Source: Fragilaria crotonensis
Taxonomy: Eukaryota; Bacillariophyta; Fragilariophyceae; Fragilariales; Fragilariaceae
Length of the DNA stretch: 62,696 nt
Assembly (NCBI GenBank): GCA_022925895.1
Contig: JAKSYS010000351.1
Span: 1 to 62,696 of the forward strand
Reading direction: 5' to 3'
Shown one piece after another: positions 34,044 to 46,055 of this stretch; within the stretch, counting starts at the first letter, position 1; each line of letters starts with the position of its first letter. The notes beneath the pieces were generated by a model. It was given only the letters and a program-made list of their open reading frames with translations, ran no database searches and was not told the origin of the DNA. A program made the translations under genes and the position numbers.

Positions 34044-36550
34044 CTAGGTTTTAACATGGAACAGTTTTGTCGAGGTGCCGCTAGTCTCGGTGCCCCTTTC
34101 AACTTTCCGCACTGACTTTGTCTTAGGGTCCAACTCGTATATAGCATTCTGGTCCTTGAAGACAAGGAACCACTTCGGCTTTATTGCCGCGTACTGGTAG
34201 AAATCCATCAAATCGGTGATTGGGTCCGTCCAAATCTTCAGTTGCCATGAGAGTCCTCGCAGCAAACCATACTGATGCACAATTTCCAGAAAGTGAACCA
34301 GAATCGTCATGGACGCCACCAAGATCACGTACTGTTCAGTGTTCAAAGTCAGATGAAGCTTGTGCGTATGGAATGTTTCCGTTACTATGGCTCGATAGTA
34401 ATACCCAACACCCGCAAAAATTAAGCCACCGGCTGCAAGTTTCTTGCTGCCATCCTTGTGGCCGAACTTGAGTTTCTCGATGTCTCGGTCTTGGTGTTCG
34501 TAGAAGAAATGGCCCGATTGTCGAATAACGTGAGCGGCAAGGAACACAATTCCGGCCTTCAATGTCTGGCCAGAGAGCATGTACGGATAAGCGAAAGATA
34601 GCATCATGACGCTGCTCCAGAAGTGAACAAACTATTATTCAACTCATTCCGTTAGAAACGTTCTGATAGTATCTGATAGCAATCGCGTTCTCACTTACCT
34701 TGTTAACAGGATGGTTGTGGCTCACTTGAATGTCGATATCTTTATCCTCCATAATCCTTTGAAAGAAGATCCGTGTGTAGTTCAGTAAGAATCGAAGCGC
34801 AAGTCCAAGGAGTAGCACAACCTTGGAACGGGCACCTCGCGTGAAATAACCATGCTCATACATCTTTTCAGCTGCAGCGACAAATTTGTCTCGTATCTCA
34901 TCCAAGTCAGCCGGAGTTGTGTCGTCATTCATGTTCCACTTTCCAGTTGAATAGTTTCCAAGGAAGATTCCCTCCGCAAGAAGGTACTGCGGAAAGCGGG
35001 AGTTGTAGATCGAGTCACTCAGGTAGTTGACGCTGAACGTATTGGAGAAGTTTCGAACTCGAATCGGCAAGGCTTTTGACTCCAAGAGCTCATTCAGCTC
35101 TGCAGAAAACTTGTCGAATTTGCAGATCATTTTCTTCAGTTGCTCCTTCGGATTGATCTTGATCGTCTTCAGTGTCCCGTTCCACGCCTCAAGAAAGACA
35201 TTGGACGCGACAAGTCCACCATACCATGCAGCGAGAGTACCAACGCTCTTATTGATTTGCAACAGATACTTCTTGTCATACGAGAGCAGAAACCCTCTTC
35301 TGCCGAGAACCATGGAAACAGGGTAGCCAGCGGCGACTCCCTTGGCAACTAGCATGACGTCGGGTTTCAGCTTCTCACCCGTCTCAGGATGCAGGAAGTA
35401 ATGACTGGAGAAGGCATCTGGAGTACGAAATGCAAAATAGATATCATCGATCACAAAAGCAACCTTGGTCAAGTACTTAGTGCAGTAGTTGCACTTTGCC
35501 TGAATGGCATGTAGCCATTTTGCGTACTCATCTTTCGACACAGCGGTTCGATCTCGTTTCCCCAAGTTCAACTTTTCACCAGCAGGACTGGGTTTGTTTA
35601 TGCCTGTAAAATGCTGCATAGGATTGACTATTACAGCAGCAATGCGATAGTGAAACTTTTCGATGAGCTCCAATGAGCTGGTAGCACCCTCCTTCAAGAA
35701 AATGTGGTTGTCGCAATTGAGAAAGTCGACACCGGAAACGTGACCATGGTAAGCCGAACGAAACCTCACAATCGCTTTCTTCCCTCGACAAGAGGCCATA
35801 ATATCTTTAAGGGCACAGTCCATTGCTTCTGATCCGCTCAAGGAGTACCGGATCTGTTTTGGGAAACGGGGTGAGCAAGATAAAAGCAACGACAGTGTTG
35901 GTCCTAACAGGGTATACATGAATTCTTACCTGATCCATTCCTGTCATATCGAGCATCATCTCAGTGTTTTTCTTCAACTCGGGATTAAGCGATGTTGGGG
36001 CAAAACGCAGCATGGACTCTGAAGAAGCCATGCGTTTGTTGATCTCCGCTTGAACTGGCTTGAAAAAGGACTCATAGCCAAAGGTATGCACCGCATCACC
36101 TCCAAGGTAGGGCACAATTTGACCATTTTCCAATTCTACACGGTGCATGCCGCTGTTTGCGTGTACCTTCCTTATGTAGTTTCGGTCTTTGGCAGAGAAT
36201 TCGAGCTCTCGTAACAGCGGCATGATGACCTTGTGCAATGAGAACCGACAATCGACAATCTTCTTCCCAAGATTCTCACCCTCGGACTCAGTCAAAGAAA
36301 CGGAATCGATTTTACCCTTCAAGTAAATTTGACCTCGCAAGCGTTTTGCATACAGCTCGGAAGATGGCTTGTCCAACTTTAGAGTGGCGTCCACTCCTAT
36401 GTCCCTGCCGTAGTGAATGAAACCTGCCAAGGCGTCTAGAAATTTGTACTTGAAGTTCGAATGCAAGAAGAAGACCATCCTTTCGTACAGCCACTTGTAC
36501 ACCAACAAGGAAAACGCGAAGACCCCTAGCAGGGTCACGACATCATTCAT
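34044..36550 (-). CDS. Class-III PLP aminotransferase fused to an Mpo1-like membrane domain, three exons
   Basis: About 787 residues after removal of introns 35854-35929 (76 nt) and 34632-34698 (67 nt); both have GTAAG donors and keep frame. The N terminus has a membrane segment (VVTLLGVFAFSLLVYKW). The middle is a fold-type I, class-III aminotransferase: RYSLSGSEAMDCALKD, FRSAYHGHVSG (PLP-stacking region), FVIDDIYFAFRT (Asp binding the pyridine N) and LVAKGVAAGYPVSMVLG with the candidate Schiff-base Lys. After a second membrane stretch (KVVLLLGLALRFLLNY) the third exon gives HNHPVNKFVHFWSSVMMLSF and IRQSGHFFYEHQ, resembling the Mpo1/DUF962 (YGL010w) family of Fe-dependent fatty-acid oxygenases. 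Substrate unknown; a membrane-bound sphingoid or lipid amine role is a guess. Confidence 0.8.
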
Positions 36551-37244
36551 GATGTTGTCGACAATGCTTGATGAGGTCCACTGTTACGAACAACAAATGA
36601 GGGTATACTTGTGAGGTACTCCATGTCCCTTGCATTTACCGGGTACGTAATTGTCGTAAGGCCCGTGCTGTGGAGAGTGTATACTGTACATACAGAGTAC
36701 GCGTGCAACACTCATCGGTTGGTTACTCCGAGTCTTCGATCCCATGCTTGTGCTGTCTGCAGTCTACCGTAGTGGAGTACTCTGAGACTCTGAGTACCCT
36801 GTACAAGTACGGTGTATTACAAAGTGCCACTCTGCAGTATCATTTCGGTACTACAATGACATAGTTTAGTCTCCCTTGTATGACGTGTTAGCAAATTCAA
36901 CGGTAGCAATGTTATGATAGCGCAGCTACCGGTAGAAAGCTTGCAGGTGGCAGGCCGGTTTAAATAGAGAGGACTTCGCTTAAATCGGGGTTGTCTCACC
37001 CAATCAACTTCCTTTTTCGTTGACTATTTCTCCCCATATTATATGTCATATTATACATGTGTTTATATGATACGTATATGTGTATATCTGTTCTTGTCCC
37101 CCAAAAAAAAGATTGGAGTGACGTTGTTCTGCATACCCTGTAGTCGTCGACAGTATGCACTTGCCAGTAGTCCGTACTCCGATTCTGTACTCCAGTATCC
37201 AGTACCATACCACTTGTACGGGGGTATATGGGTATCTCTGGGTA
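36551..37244. repeat. Intergenic, GTAC-rich
   Basis: Upstream region of the aminotransferase fusion. Dense GTAC palindromes at about 36670-36820 and 37170-37245. No gene recognised. Confidence 0.4.
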
Positions 37245-37825
37245 CCACATAAAAAGCGCCTGGAGCCGTTACTTTCACCCTTTTGTGGACTAAAGATATC
37301 TTGCTCAAAAATGCTTTGATTTCATTTCTGTTGCCTACTAATTCTGTTCAATGTTCTTGACTATCCAGAACATAAATCATTCTTGTACTGAAGCAAGAAT
37401 TGACAAAGTTGTTGCTGAACTTGTGATGCTCATTATAGCATTTATCAGCTCCAGGCAGTTCATTTAAAAAGACATTTTTTAGGCATTGGTTGAGATTTTT
37501 CACCCCATTTGACTATGATTTTTTGTACTTGTTTTCTACTGCTACAGAGTTTCTCCCTATTGGTGGTGCGCGGTCAATGGGGTGAAAACCCGAAGGGGTG
37601 AAAAATTGCAAGCCCTCAACTTCCAGTGATGTTTACAACACCAGTTTACTAATCGGTTTGTTCACCTCTCCAGTAGACTTTGTTGTATTGCATATCAGAG
37701 ATCAAAACAGCCATAGCAAGTGCCATTGATTTCTTGAAATTGAGTGACTTCTTCGTAGGAGGAGTTGAAAAAACCCCGTTTAGCGGCTCCAGCGGTTGAA
37801 ACGGCTCCAGGCACTTTTTAGGTGG
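37245..37825 (+). mobile_element. 581-bp TIR element (MITE-like)
   Basis: Starts with a 26-bp terminal inverted repeat (37245-37270, core taaaaagcgcctggagccgt) matching the reverse complement of 37800-37825 at 24 of 26 positions. The interior contains ggggtgaaaa/ttttcacccc palindromic pieces. A second copy lies inverted at 41494-41977. No intact frame here, whereas copy 2 keeps a 114-codon frame. Confidence 0.65.
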
Positions 37826-38337
37826 CAGTATCAGTCAAAACTCAAAACGTTGAAACATGTTCCTTGAACCCCGGTAGCAGCAGAACTACGGTAGTGTTAC
37901 ATGCATCATACGGATTACTTGAATATGACGATAGCTATAATACTACATGACGTCAAGCCGAACCAATCAAATGATCTCCCTCTGTTACCGTCTTACTGGA
38001 GTACTGCATGATTGTAGGTATTACAGTACGTGAAGGGTCACTCCTATGTCCTGTGACGTAATGCTTGACGTCATTTGCTTGCATTCTACCAGGATCCACG
38101 TACTGTACGCATATCATATACACTTGTAGCTCCAAGTTTCAGTGACTCCCTCTACTAGTCTACGTATTACGAAGTAGTAGTATGAAGTATGACTTTATGA
38201 CTGCTATGACTGAGAAGCACCATACGCCTGAGTCGGGTGCATTTTTGTGTGCTTTGTTGGATTTCGTTTGCTGTGACACTTTACCAGCAACCATCGTTGT
38301 TGTTAAGCACTCGTGTGTATCCTTCACCCGTAAACCC
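37826..38337. other. Intergenic upstream of SGNH hydrolase
   Basis: Contains scattered GTAC motifs (37998, 38027) and an alternative in-frame ATG at 38182 for the downstream gene. Nothing else recognised. Confidence 0.3.
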
Positions 38338-39600
38338 ATGAACGGCCATTACCATCCTGACGACGAGGAGGACGACAATCAGGAGATGATGGGACTCTTG
38401 TCCAAATCCGATTACGTCGTTCCGTGTACTGATCCACAGAAGGAAAAACCACGGAAAAAGAGATGCGCAGACATGAAGCCGTTGGAGGTTATGCACATGT
38501 CGACTCGGCGTCGTTTCGCGAGCAAATCATCAACTGTGGCGTGCCAAGTAGGTGCTGTCATTGCGTGTGTTTCAGTGTTGGCGGGTGTATGGGTTTGGTC
38601 GGGTCGAACGGTGCAGAAGAACACCAGCATCCTAAGCTGGAACACTTTGAATCTAGGCGATATACAATATCGGTGTCTGGATGTAAGCCATTAATTGCCC
38701 GCGTGTCTTTGATAGCATTGCGATCTTTCATTTGTGCACTGACTTTGAACGTCTCGTTGTTTGAAGAAATCGAACAATTGTGTCTGTCCGAATCCCTTTG
38801 TTCCCCAACATCGGATTGGACACAAAACGTGGCAAGAAGGTCACGACGGCAATGTTAGAGATGCCAGAACGACGAAAAGTGTCGATGTTGTCATGTTGGG
38901 AGATAGCATTGTTGAGGGGTGGCGAGGTATGTCTCTTGGTCAACCAAATCCGATAAAGAAACCCAATATCGGAGTGTACGACTCTCTATTCAGCGTACAG
39001 CACGGAGCTGCGGTTCAAGGTTTGGCGTTGGGGTTGTCGGGAGATAAAACCTTTAACTTGTTATGGAGAATTCAAAATGGTGAGGTTCCACCAGAACTTG
39101 AACCTTCCGTTTGGTGGATAGCAATTGGAACCAATGACTTCGGAATAGCTCTGCCGCATTGCTCGCCAGATTTGGTTCTAGTTGGAATCAAACGAGTCGT
39201 CGAAGAAATACGGAAACTTCGGCCGGGATCCAAAATTGTTGTCAACTCGTTGTTGCCACGATCCGAGAAGGACCTCCCTGGGCGGCTTGTTGATGCCCAA
39301 AATCCGAATCGTATAACGGTCTGGCAGGGAATCATGGAGGTGAATCGAGGATTGCGAGAGTATTGTTCCAAAGTGGAACATGTGACGTACTTTGATGCGA
39401 CAAGCATATTCCTGCGACAAGATACTGGAACGAAGGGCATCGATGGAATGTACATTCCAGAAGAACTCATGTATGATTTCCTTCACCCGACAGCTGAAGG
39501 ATACACGAGATGGGGAAACGAAATCGTTTCAATAGTCCGTGATCTTATGGACGCTAGTCAATCTGGAACTGGTCGCCGTCCATTGCCCCCAGCCTCATAG
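38338..39600 (+). CDS. Membrane-anchored SGNH/GDSL hydrolase, two exons
   Basis: Predicted type-II membrane esterase or lipase. The start at 38338 gives an acidic cytosolic tail (HPDDEEDDNQ), a basic stretch and one membrane anchor (ACQVGAVIACVSVLAGVWVW). An 84-nt intron (38683-38766, GTAAGC...TTTGAAG) keeps frame. The lumenal part carries the SGNH blocks: VVMLGDSIVEGW (Ser), GLALGLSGDK (Gly), WWIAIGTNDFG (Asn) and DFLHPTAEGYTRWG (Asp-His). This resembles platelet-activating-factor acetylhydrolase beta/gamma-type GDSL enzymes. The substrate cannot be read from the sequence; carbohydrate or acyl ester are possibilities. A longer start at 38182 is in frame but its 52 extra residues look unlike a natural N terminus. 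Confidence 0.85.
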
Positions 39601-39759
39601 AAATGAAAAGGGACAAGTTGCAGTGGAGTGGGGACTCGTGAATTGGTTTGAAAGCGCGATCTTATTTGGTTACGTTGGACATACATGAGTTGGTGGAGTC
39701 GGAAATACTGCAATCCGGTTGACCCGGTAATCTCATAATCGACGTCGTCCAAACACGTA

Positions 39760-40701
39760 TCAGCGCGCAAGCCATTCAATAACTGCCTTTGAATTCATAT
39801 CTTTAAAATTGATTGGTTTGACCGGCAAATGCTTGTGGTCTGCGCTGGATCGTCATGACATTGCATGGAGTAACATGGAAGAGTTCGGTAGGGTTGCAAA
39901 AGAATATTTAGGCTGTCCTATCACTAGTTCCCTCCTCTCCCAGCTCTGACGATAATCAGGTCGCTGAATCGATGTACTGGATACAACAGTACCAAGGTGT
40001 TGTGTTCTCGTATTCCAGCGATTCATCTCATGGATCAGGATGAGGTCTAAGGCAATCAGGTGCTGAATGGTTTCGCTTCGCAACTTGTCCCCTGCTGATT
40101 TTGTTAGGTGTGGAATTGAACATTCGAGAAAGGTGTTCTCGCTGCCTTGGTACGGAGCTCCGTGGTTGCAGCGCAGCGAGCAAGTCCTCTCGACTTGATT
40201 TTCTTGCTTGCTTCGGCTGAACCTTAAACATGAAATCTATCCTTTCCTCAGTTGAATATGGCCTCTTCTCGTAAAGAAAGGCCCCAGTATCGATGGATTG
40301 TCGACCGAAGATGTACGTCGATTTTCTGTCTGACAATGAAGAAGATTGATCACAGCGATCCTTATCGGTATTTGCGAAGGTTGCATTAGGGAAGCCATTT
40401 AATCTCTCGAACGAAGTATCCGTTTCGTAGCTTGGGTTTCGGTTTTGGTGTAGTCAATAAATTGGATTCTCTGCTTCTTAGGCAACGAATCTCCAACAGA
40501 GGGGGTGATTGGAGGGGAAACAGATGGCTCACATCTTTTCATGCTGTACCTTAAGGATAACGAGTTTCCGGTGTGATATGAAGTTGAACGGCCAGTGCCT
40601 TCCTCATGTCTTTGACAATTAATGTTCATCTGCAACGGTTGGCTTCCCTCGTCCTCTGCTTGAGGAACCACCACCGGCACATCTAAGTTGTAATCGTTCA
40701 T
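39760..40701 (-). CDS. Unknown protein, frame-disrupted, convergent with SGNH hydrolase
   Basis: Several leftward frames join into one plausible protein if one-base changes near 40415 and 40098 (a GGGG run) and an in-frame TGA at about 39852 are tolerated. It reads MNDYNLDVPVVVPQAEDEG at the start, a basic SLPKKQRIQFIDY (possible nuclear signal), FLYEKRPYSTEERIDFMF, SETIQHLIALDLILIHEMNR, and ends VKPINFKDMNSKAVIEWL. I do not recognise the family. The helical, charged segments look coding rather than random. It may be a decayed gene. Confidence 0.35.
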
Positions 40702-41493
40702 GAAGATTTAGATGGTGGATGTGGTTGTTTCTATGCTTTTGGTTGAAGTGTTCTTGGTTGATAGCAGATCCAACGGTTTCAATTTTTTTTGCGAAAATGT
40801 AAGTTTCGGAGGTGAGCATGATCAGTGCGCCTTGTGCGTTTAATTGCTGAAGCTTTTCCCGAAGCCGCCTTGGGTCGCAAAGATGTCCGAAGAACTCCTG
40901 TAGGATTCAAGTACCTGATACTGAAAGTAAGACATAGAAACTTCGGAATTGAAAGACTTCCTACTTTGAGCAGGACCTGCCGACATCGGCTAAATCCGAT
41001 CAGTGCACTTCAACTTCAGCATGGTACACTTCGTTTATGAAGAAGGCCAGCTATGTCGGATGCACAAATTACTTCAAGGCACTCACTGGATGAGTAGATG
41101 GTGCTTCTGTAGTCTGTACCTGGTTTCTTCCGTGGTACTCCGTACTCTGTACAATTCCTTCTCATTTCCCACGTCATCAGTGTTTTCGAAGAAGCCTTCT
41201 TCTTGTCGTCTCCCTCGAGAAAGAGATATCGATCGTTAGAAACGACAATCCGAAGTCATGTTCATACGTAAAAAGACGAGTATTTATTCGAAGGACAATT
41301 CTGCTTCGCATATCCAACTTTTGTCTCGGTGCTTGTCATTGATGATTACAAATTCGCCTTCTGTGCAATGTGCACTCGACTGCCGTAGCGAAATTGTGCC
41401 TGGAACCTGGAATCATCGAAGTCGCCGATTTGTTGCACTTCCACTATTTATGTCCTACTCTGGAGTCCATGTTACATGTACCAGGTACAAGTA
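40702..41493. other. Intergenic
   Basis: No gene recognised; short rightward frames (40825-41040, 41003-41239) have no features. GTAC motifs occur near 41137 and 41468-41494. Confidence 0.3.
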
Positions 41494-41977
41494 CATGGCC
41501 GTTTTGATCTCTGATATGCAGTTTAACTATGTCTACTGGAGTGGTGAACAAACCAATTAGTAAACTGGTGTTTTAAACATCACTGGAAGTTGAGGGCTCG
41601 CAATCTTCACCCCTTCGGGTTTCACCCCATTGATTTTGTACCACCAATAGAGAAAAACTCTGTAGCACTAGAAAATAAGTACAAAAAATCATAGTCGAAT
41701 GGGGTGAAAAATCTCAACCGATGCCTAAAAAATGTCTTCAGGTACGGATGCATTAAAATGAAGTGCCTGGAGCCGATAAGTGCAAAAATGAGCTTCGCAA
41801 GTTCAGCAGCAACTTCGTCAATTCTTGCTTCAGTACAAGAATGATTAATGCACTGGATAGACAAGAACATTGTACAGTATTTGTACGCAAACAGAATTGA
41901 AATCAAAGCATTTTTGAGCAAGAAATCTTTAGTCCACAATGGCATTAAAATAACGGCTCCAGGCACTTTTTATGTGG
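41494..41977 (-). mobile_element. Truncated inverted copy of the 581-bp TIR element
   Basis: Homologous, in reverse orientation, to about 37245-37718: shared stretches include the terminal tggagccgtt end (41953-41977) and ggggtgaaaaatctcaac. It lacks the other terminus. It carries a 114-codon leftward frame (41622-41966) with FFRHRLRFFTPFDYDFLYLF; this might be a chance frame or an element protein remnant. Confidence 0.6.
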
Positions 41978-42430
41978 TAGCTTCATGGGAAGTGCAAGAA
42001 CTTAGGAAGACTGAACGGACAAATGGACAACAAGAAGGACAGGCAGGAAAGAGTAGCCTCACATTGAGAATCCGACCAAGATGATGGCACCAAGCAAGCA
42101 AAACTAGATAGATAAATTCCCAAGGGAATACAGTGGAGAGTGGAGGGAGAGAAAGAGAGAGATCACTATGGCTGGGTGCATCGCAATGCTCGGAATAGTA
42201 GGATGACATAGAATTTGGTATAGAAAAAATTATGTATACACATTTTCAAAGTATGACATCAGCAAATCTTTGTGATCAAAGAACGATTGCCAGATGTGCG
42301 TATGCATATGCCACAAAAAAAAATCTTTCCATTGTTCTTGTTGTTTTGCTCTTTGCAATGATGGTTGCTTCTCCTTCGCTTCTATTCTTCATTCATTAAG
42401 TCTATGAACGTTGCCTTGCAGAAGCTGTGG
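41978..42430. other. Intergenic between TIR element copy and DDE transposase
   Basis: Nothing recognised. Contains a gagagagaaagagagaga purine stretch near 42140-42160. The transposase element's terminal repeat could lie here but I could not pair it. Confidence 0.3.
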
Positions 42431-45400
42431 TCAAAATCGAGGGCACAATGATGTGTTTTGAAGCGTTTGACAAGGTTCTCCGTCTTGTTGATGGGATCTG
42501 TTGTGAGCGCACTTTTGTTTGTTCTGGCACTTTCTCTCCCCTGTCGTTCGCACCAAATCATGTACTCGTCTTGAAAAAAGTCTGATTCGCTCCGTCACTA
42601 ACACCCCGCCCTTCTCCCTCGACAGACACTCTCTGACAACGGATTCAAAGTTGTCTTTGCCTCGCTTCTGTTTCAAGGACACACGGCGGTAACTGTTTTT
42701 GGCACACCCCCAGGACTACTTGATTCCCTCTCCTGCAAGCTCGCAGTGGCATTTGGGTGTCCGATCAACAAGAACACCCATCTCCCTTCCCATTGACTGA
42801 AGAAGTGTCTCCTCCTCCTTGAAATCAAAGCAGCTGGCCATCAAAGACTTCAAGGCAAAGGTTTTGTCATCAACACCGTATCCATTTTGCCTTCCATTGA
42901 TCGTGAACTCTGAAAGTCTTGTTTCATCGACAATTCCGCGTTCCCAAAGAACCTGCTGTAGGAGGCCTTTTGGTTTTCCCTCCCACCCCTCAACAACTAT
43001 CTGTGATGTCTCCCGAATTGGTAAGCCATGCTCTTGTGCAATGGCTTGTATTGCTACTTTCTTGCCTTTGGCACTGCAGACTCGTTCCTTCTTCAGTACT
43101 TTAAGCAGCTCGTCCTTCGTGAACTCTCGCGTTTTTTCCTCCTCAAGAATTCGATCATGGCGAGTTTCTTCCCGTTGCACCTCTGTCATCCAAAAAGGAC
43201 CGGCTTCCAATGGACTGAACACCATTGATTGCGTGTCTCCAATTTGCAGTTTTGGTGAGTGTGGACCGAGATATCCTTGACTTTGCTTTATCGTTGTCTC
43301 GCGCATTTTTCTCTGCGCTTGTCCTCCGAAGATTCTCGCTATCTTCTCCACATTCAACCCGTCCTCTCGTTGTCGATCGTGACCACAGGAGTGGTCGAAT
43401 AAGAATAGGAAGTCGTACTGTGGATACTTGACATTGAGGATGTCCACGCAATCCTCAAGCTGCAGCACCATGTGCTGATACGTCCAGTAGCCGTCAGCAT
43501 TTTGTCCGTACTTGAATTCCCGAATGAAAGGAGAAGTCGTAAGTGGTTCCTTGTATTCCGTTTTTCTTGTGTCACAATACTTAACCCCTTGTCGACATCT
43601 GCTGTTCACTTCTGATAGGTCTGACTCCGTCGTATCAAGACCAAAACCAAATTCCCTGGATTGAAAAGCCGAAATCATTATCCCAAGACCATCATCCTTT
43701 GGACGAATGAAAGTTTCTCTGTTGGGGCCATACCATTGTTTGGACGGCATCAGAAACTGTTTGAATATGCATTCGTCATGCCCGAAGATTATTAATGGCT
43801 TCAACGATGAATCGAAGCGGACGGAGAGGTTACCACCAAAGTCAGTTGTCACTAGTTGCTGTAAGAGGGCCTTACTCTTTTCGGGTTCAAAGCTGTCGAC
43901 ATGGTATTCTCTCATTCGATCCCCGCTGCTGTTAAGGTAAGAGTAGCCGCTTCCTTTCGGTAGCATTTCATCTGTCTCAAGTTGTGCCGCCACAGGTTCT
44001 GTTACTTGCACGCAGCAATGCATCCTTCTTTCGTATGATAAGTAGCGTTGACAAAAATCCCATCTATATTGTACCGTGGCAGGTCGTTCGTGACCATCGA
44101 CATAATATCCTTTGCGAGTTGGCTCATAGCGGAAGCCAAGGCGGACCATCCAACGGTAGACAGTTGAGGAACTTATGCAGGTAAGACCGTATTGCTTGAG
44201 GATAATCCTCAATTGCTTGTTGTATTGCTCTTTGTTGTTTGCCATCATCACTCTCACACTTTTCTCGGTCGAATCAAAAGGTCCATCACTAGGATTGGTA
44301 AGACTTTGTCGTGGATAAAGTCACTCAGCATTTTGATGCTGAGTGTGTCGAGGTTTCCCCTTGCATATTTTTATATTCGTACAGATGTCTGGATTTTGAT
44401 GGAGAAATGGCGGAAGGTTCTTCTTTGCTGGTTGCGGAATGACGAAGGTACGAGTCTCGCGGAAGCTACGGTACCACTTGGATACGGTCTCATGGCGAGT
44501 GGCAAGTGTCAATCCTTGCCTTTGTAATTCACCAATCGTTTTCTCACAACATTTTTGCCACGTCCACCCGTTCATGTTCTCCCTTGCCAGGTGGAGTGCA
44601 AGGGCGAGATATTGTGCTTTTTGTTGTATAACCCATTTTTGATGTTCCGTGACGTCGTCTTCGTTTAGCTCGTCAAGATTTCCGGCGACGGTGAGGAAAG
44701 CATTTGAACTTTTGTTGACGTCGCGAAGGGCTTTGATCTGGTTATCAATGGCATCAAGAGCAGTTGACTCTGAGGCGAGCGGTCGGAAAAGTAATTTGGC
44801 TTCGGGAGAGTCCCAATACGTTTCGAGAAAAGGACGACACGGAGATGCCAGCGATGAAGCAGTGTCTTCGCTACTTCCTATCATTGTGGCGACCTCATTT
44901 GTCATACATTCTGAGGCTTCTTCTCCTCCTTGTTCTTCAGATGGCGATGAAGTGGCGTCATCACTTGAGGATGATGATGGCGCCATGGAGCTTGCCCCCC
45001 TCCCCATTCAACAATCTTCCGTGTTGGTTGCAAAGTCGTCGTGTCCTCTTTGCTGCTATGCTGCTGGTGCTGAAAGTGCTAGGAGGACTAGTACTACAAC
45101 AAGGAGAGGATGGCGATAGTTGTCGTTTTCTACTATCGTGCTGGTGAGGATTGCTGACTAGTTCTATGTCGACAAGTTCAGACCGTTGTCGGGTTGCGGG
45201 AGGGAGCAGCCGATTGACAGCAATTGCTGCTTCCCAAGCTGATGTATTGCCTGCCGTAGGAAGAGCTGGCGCCGCTCCAGTCTTAGTTATGTAAAAGTAG
45301 TAGGACGTCTTTGTCTCGCCTTGTCGTCGTTGATGCTGGATGTACATGTCTAGCTTTGTTCCGTTGTAAACCTCGATGTAGTTAGCATTATATGAGCTGT

Positions 45401-45611
45401 TTTGGTATGCCTTGTTTATGCATCTCATCATGGCAACCAGGGTAAATTGAAGTCCATTGGAGCAGTACCGTTGATGTATGTATTCATGCAAAACGATGGC
45501 ATTCAACCATTTCTTGTGGAGCGAGGTTTCGCTGATGGCTGCATGAAAGGAAGTGAGAATAAAATGACTCATTCCTCGCCTCTCGATGTACTTAGGCAAT
45601 ATCTCGCTCAT
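42431..45611 (-). pseudogene. DDE-superfamily (Tc1/IS630-like) transposase, inactivated
   Basis: About 1,050 residues of a transposase type that is common in diatoms. The N-terminal third (45611-~44990) includes SYYFYITKTG. A second part has YWDSPEAKLLF, LNEDDVTEHQKWVIQQKAQY and a helix-turn-helix-like WQKCCEKTIGELQRQGLTLA. The third has TCISSSTVYRWMVRLGF, GYYVDGHERP, the first Asp in IIFGHDECIF, KDDGLGIMISAF, the second Asp in FLFLFDHSCGH, and HCELAGEGIK. At the last site the family has IEYSWG; here Glu is Lys (42719-42721) followed by TAG (42716-42718), then SWGCAKNSYRR continues to 42431. Frame changes lie near 45000 (G run), 44360 (A run) and 44290. No terminal repeats were found. Confidence 0.8.
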
Positions 45612-46055
45612 ACTGTTGATTGATGAGCTATAACCGGTCGAGGTACGTCGAGCTGCATCAATCCTGTGGAGATATGGACGATCATCGTCGGACCATCAAG
45701 GCACGAGAAAGTGCGCCATTTTTTGATCTCATACATGAATTAAAAGATAAGGTTGAGGTTTTGATGACGTTTTGTACCAGATCTACGTATTTTGGCCCGC
45801 GCACAGCCATCGGGCTGATCCTGATGACAACTTCGGATTTCCTACTATGTCATAGCGTAGACTTCAGTAGATGGAAAGGAGCCGGTTTGAACGAACAGGA
45901 CTCGATCGTACATCTATGGCTCTGTATACATCTCGGTGTCGTCTTTACGGAGACGAAACCGTTTTTGTATTTATGCTTTAACGTACCATAACAGCCTTTA
46001 TGTAAGTAAAATACTTCAAGATTTTTAACCGCTTTTCTCGTCGACCAGCCACGTC
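45612..46055. other. Intergenic between two transposase loci
   Basis: Contains a rightward 123-codon frame (45620-45991) with no recognisable features. It may include the left end of the next element. Confidence 0.3.

Noticed and set aside
45620..45991. Rightward 123-codon frame before the accessory ORF
   Set aside because: No recognisable motifs and no start context or splice link.
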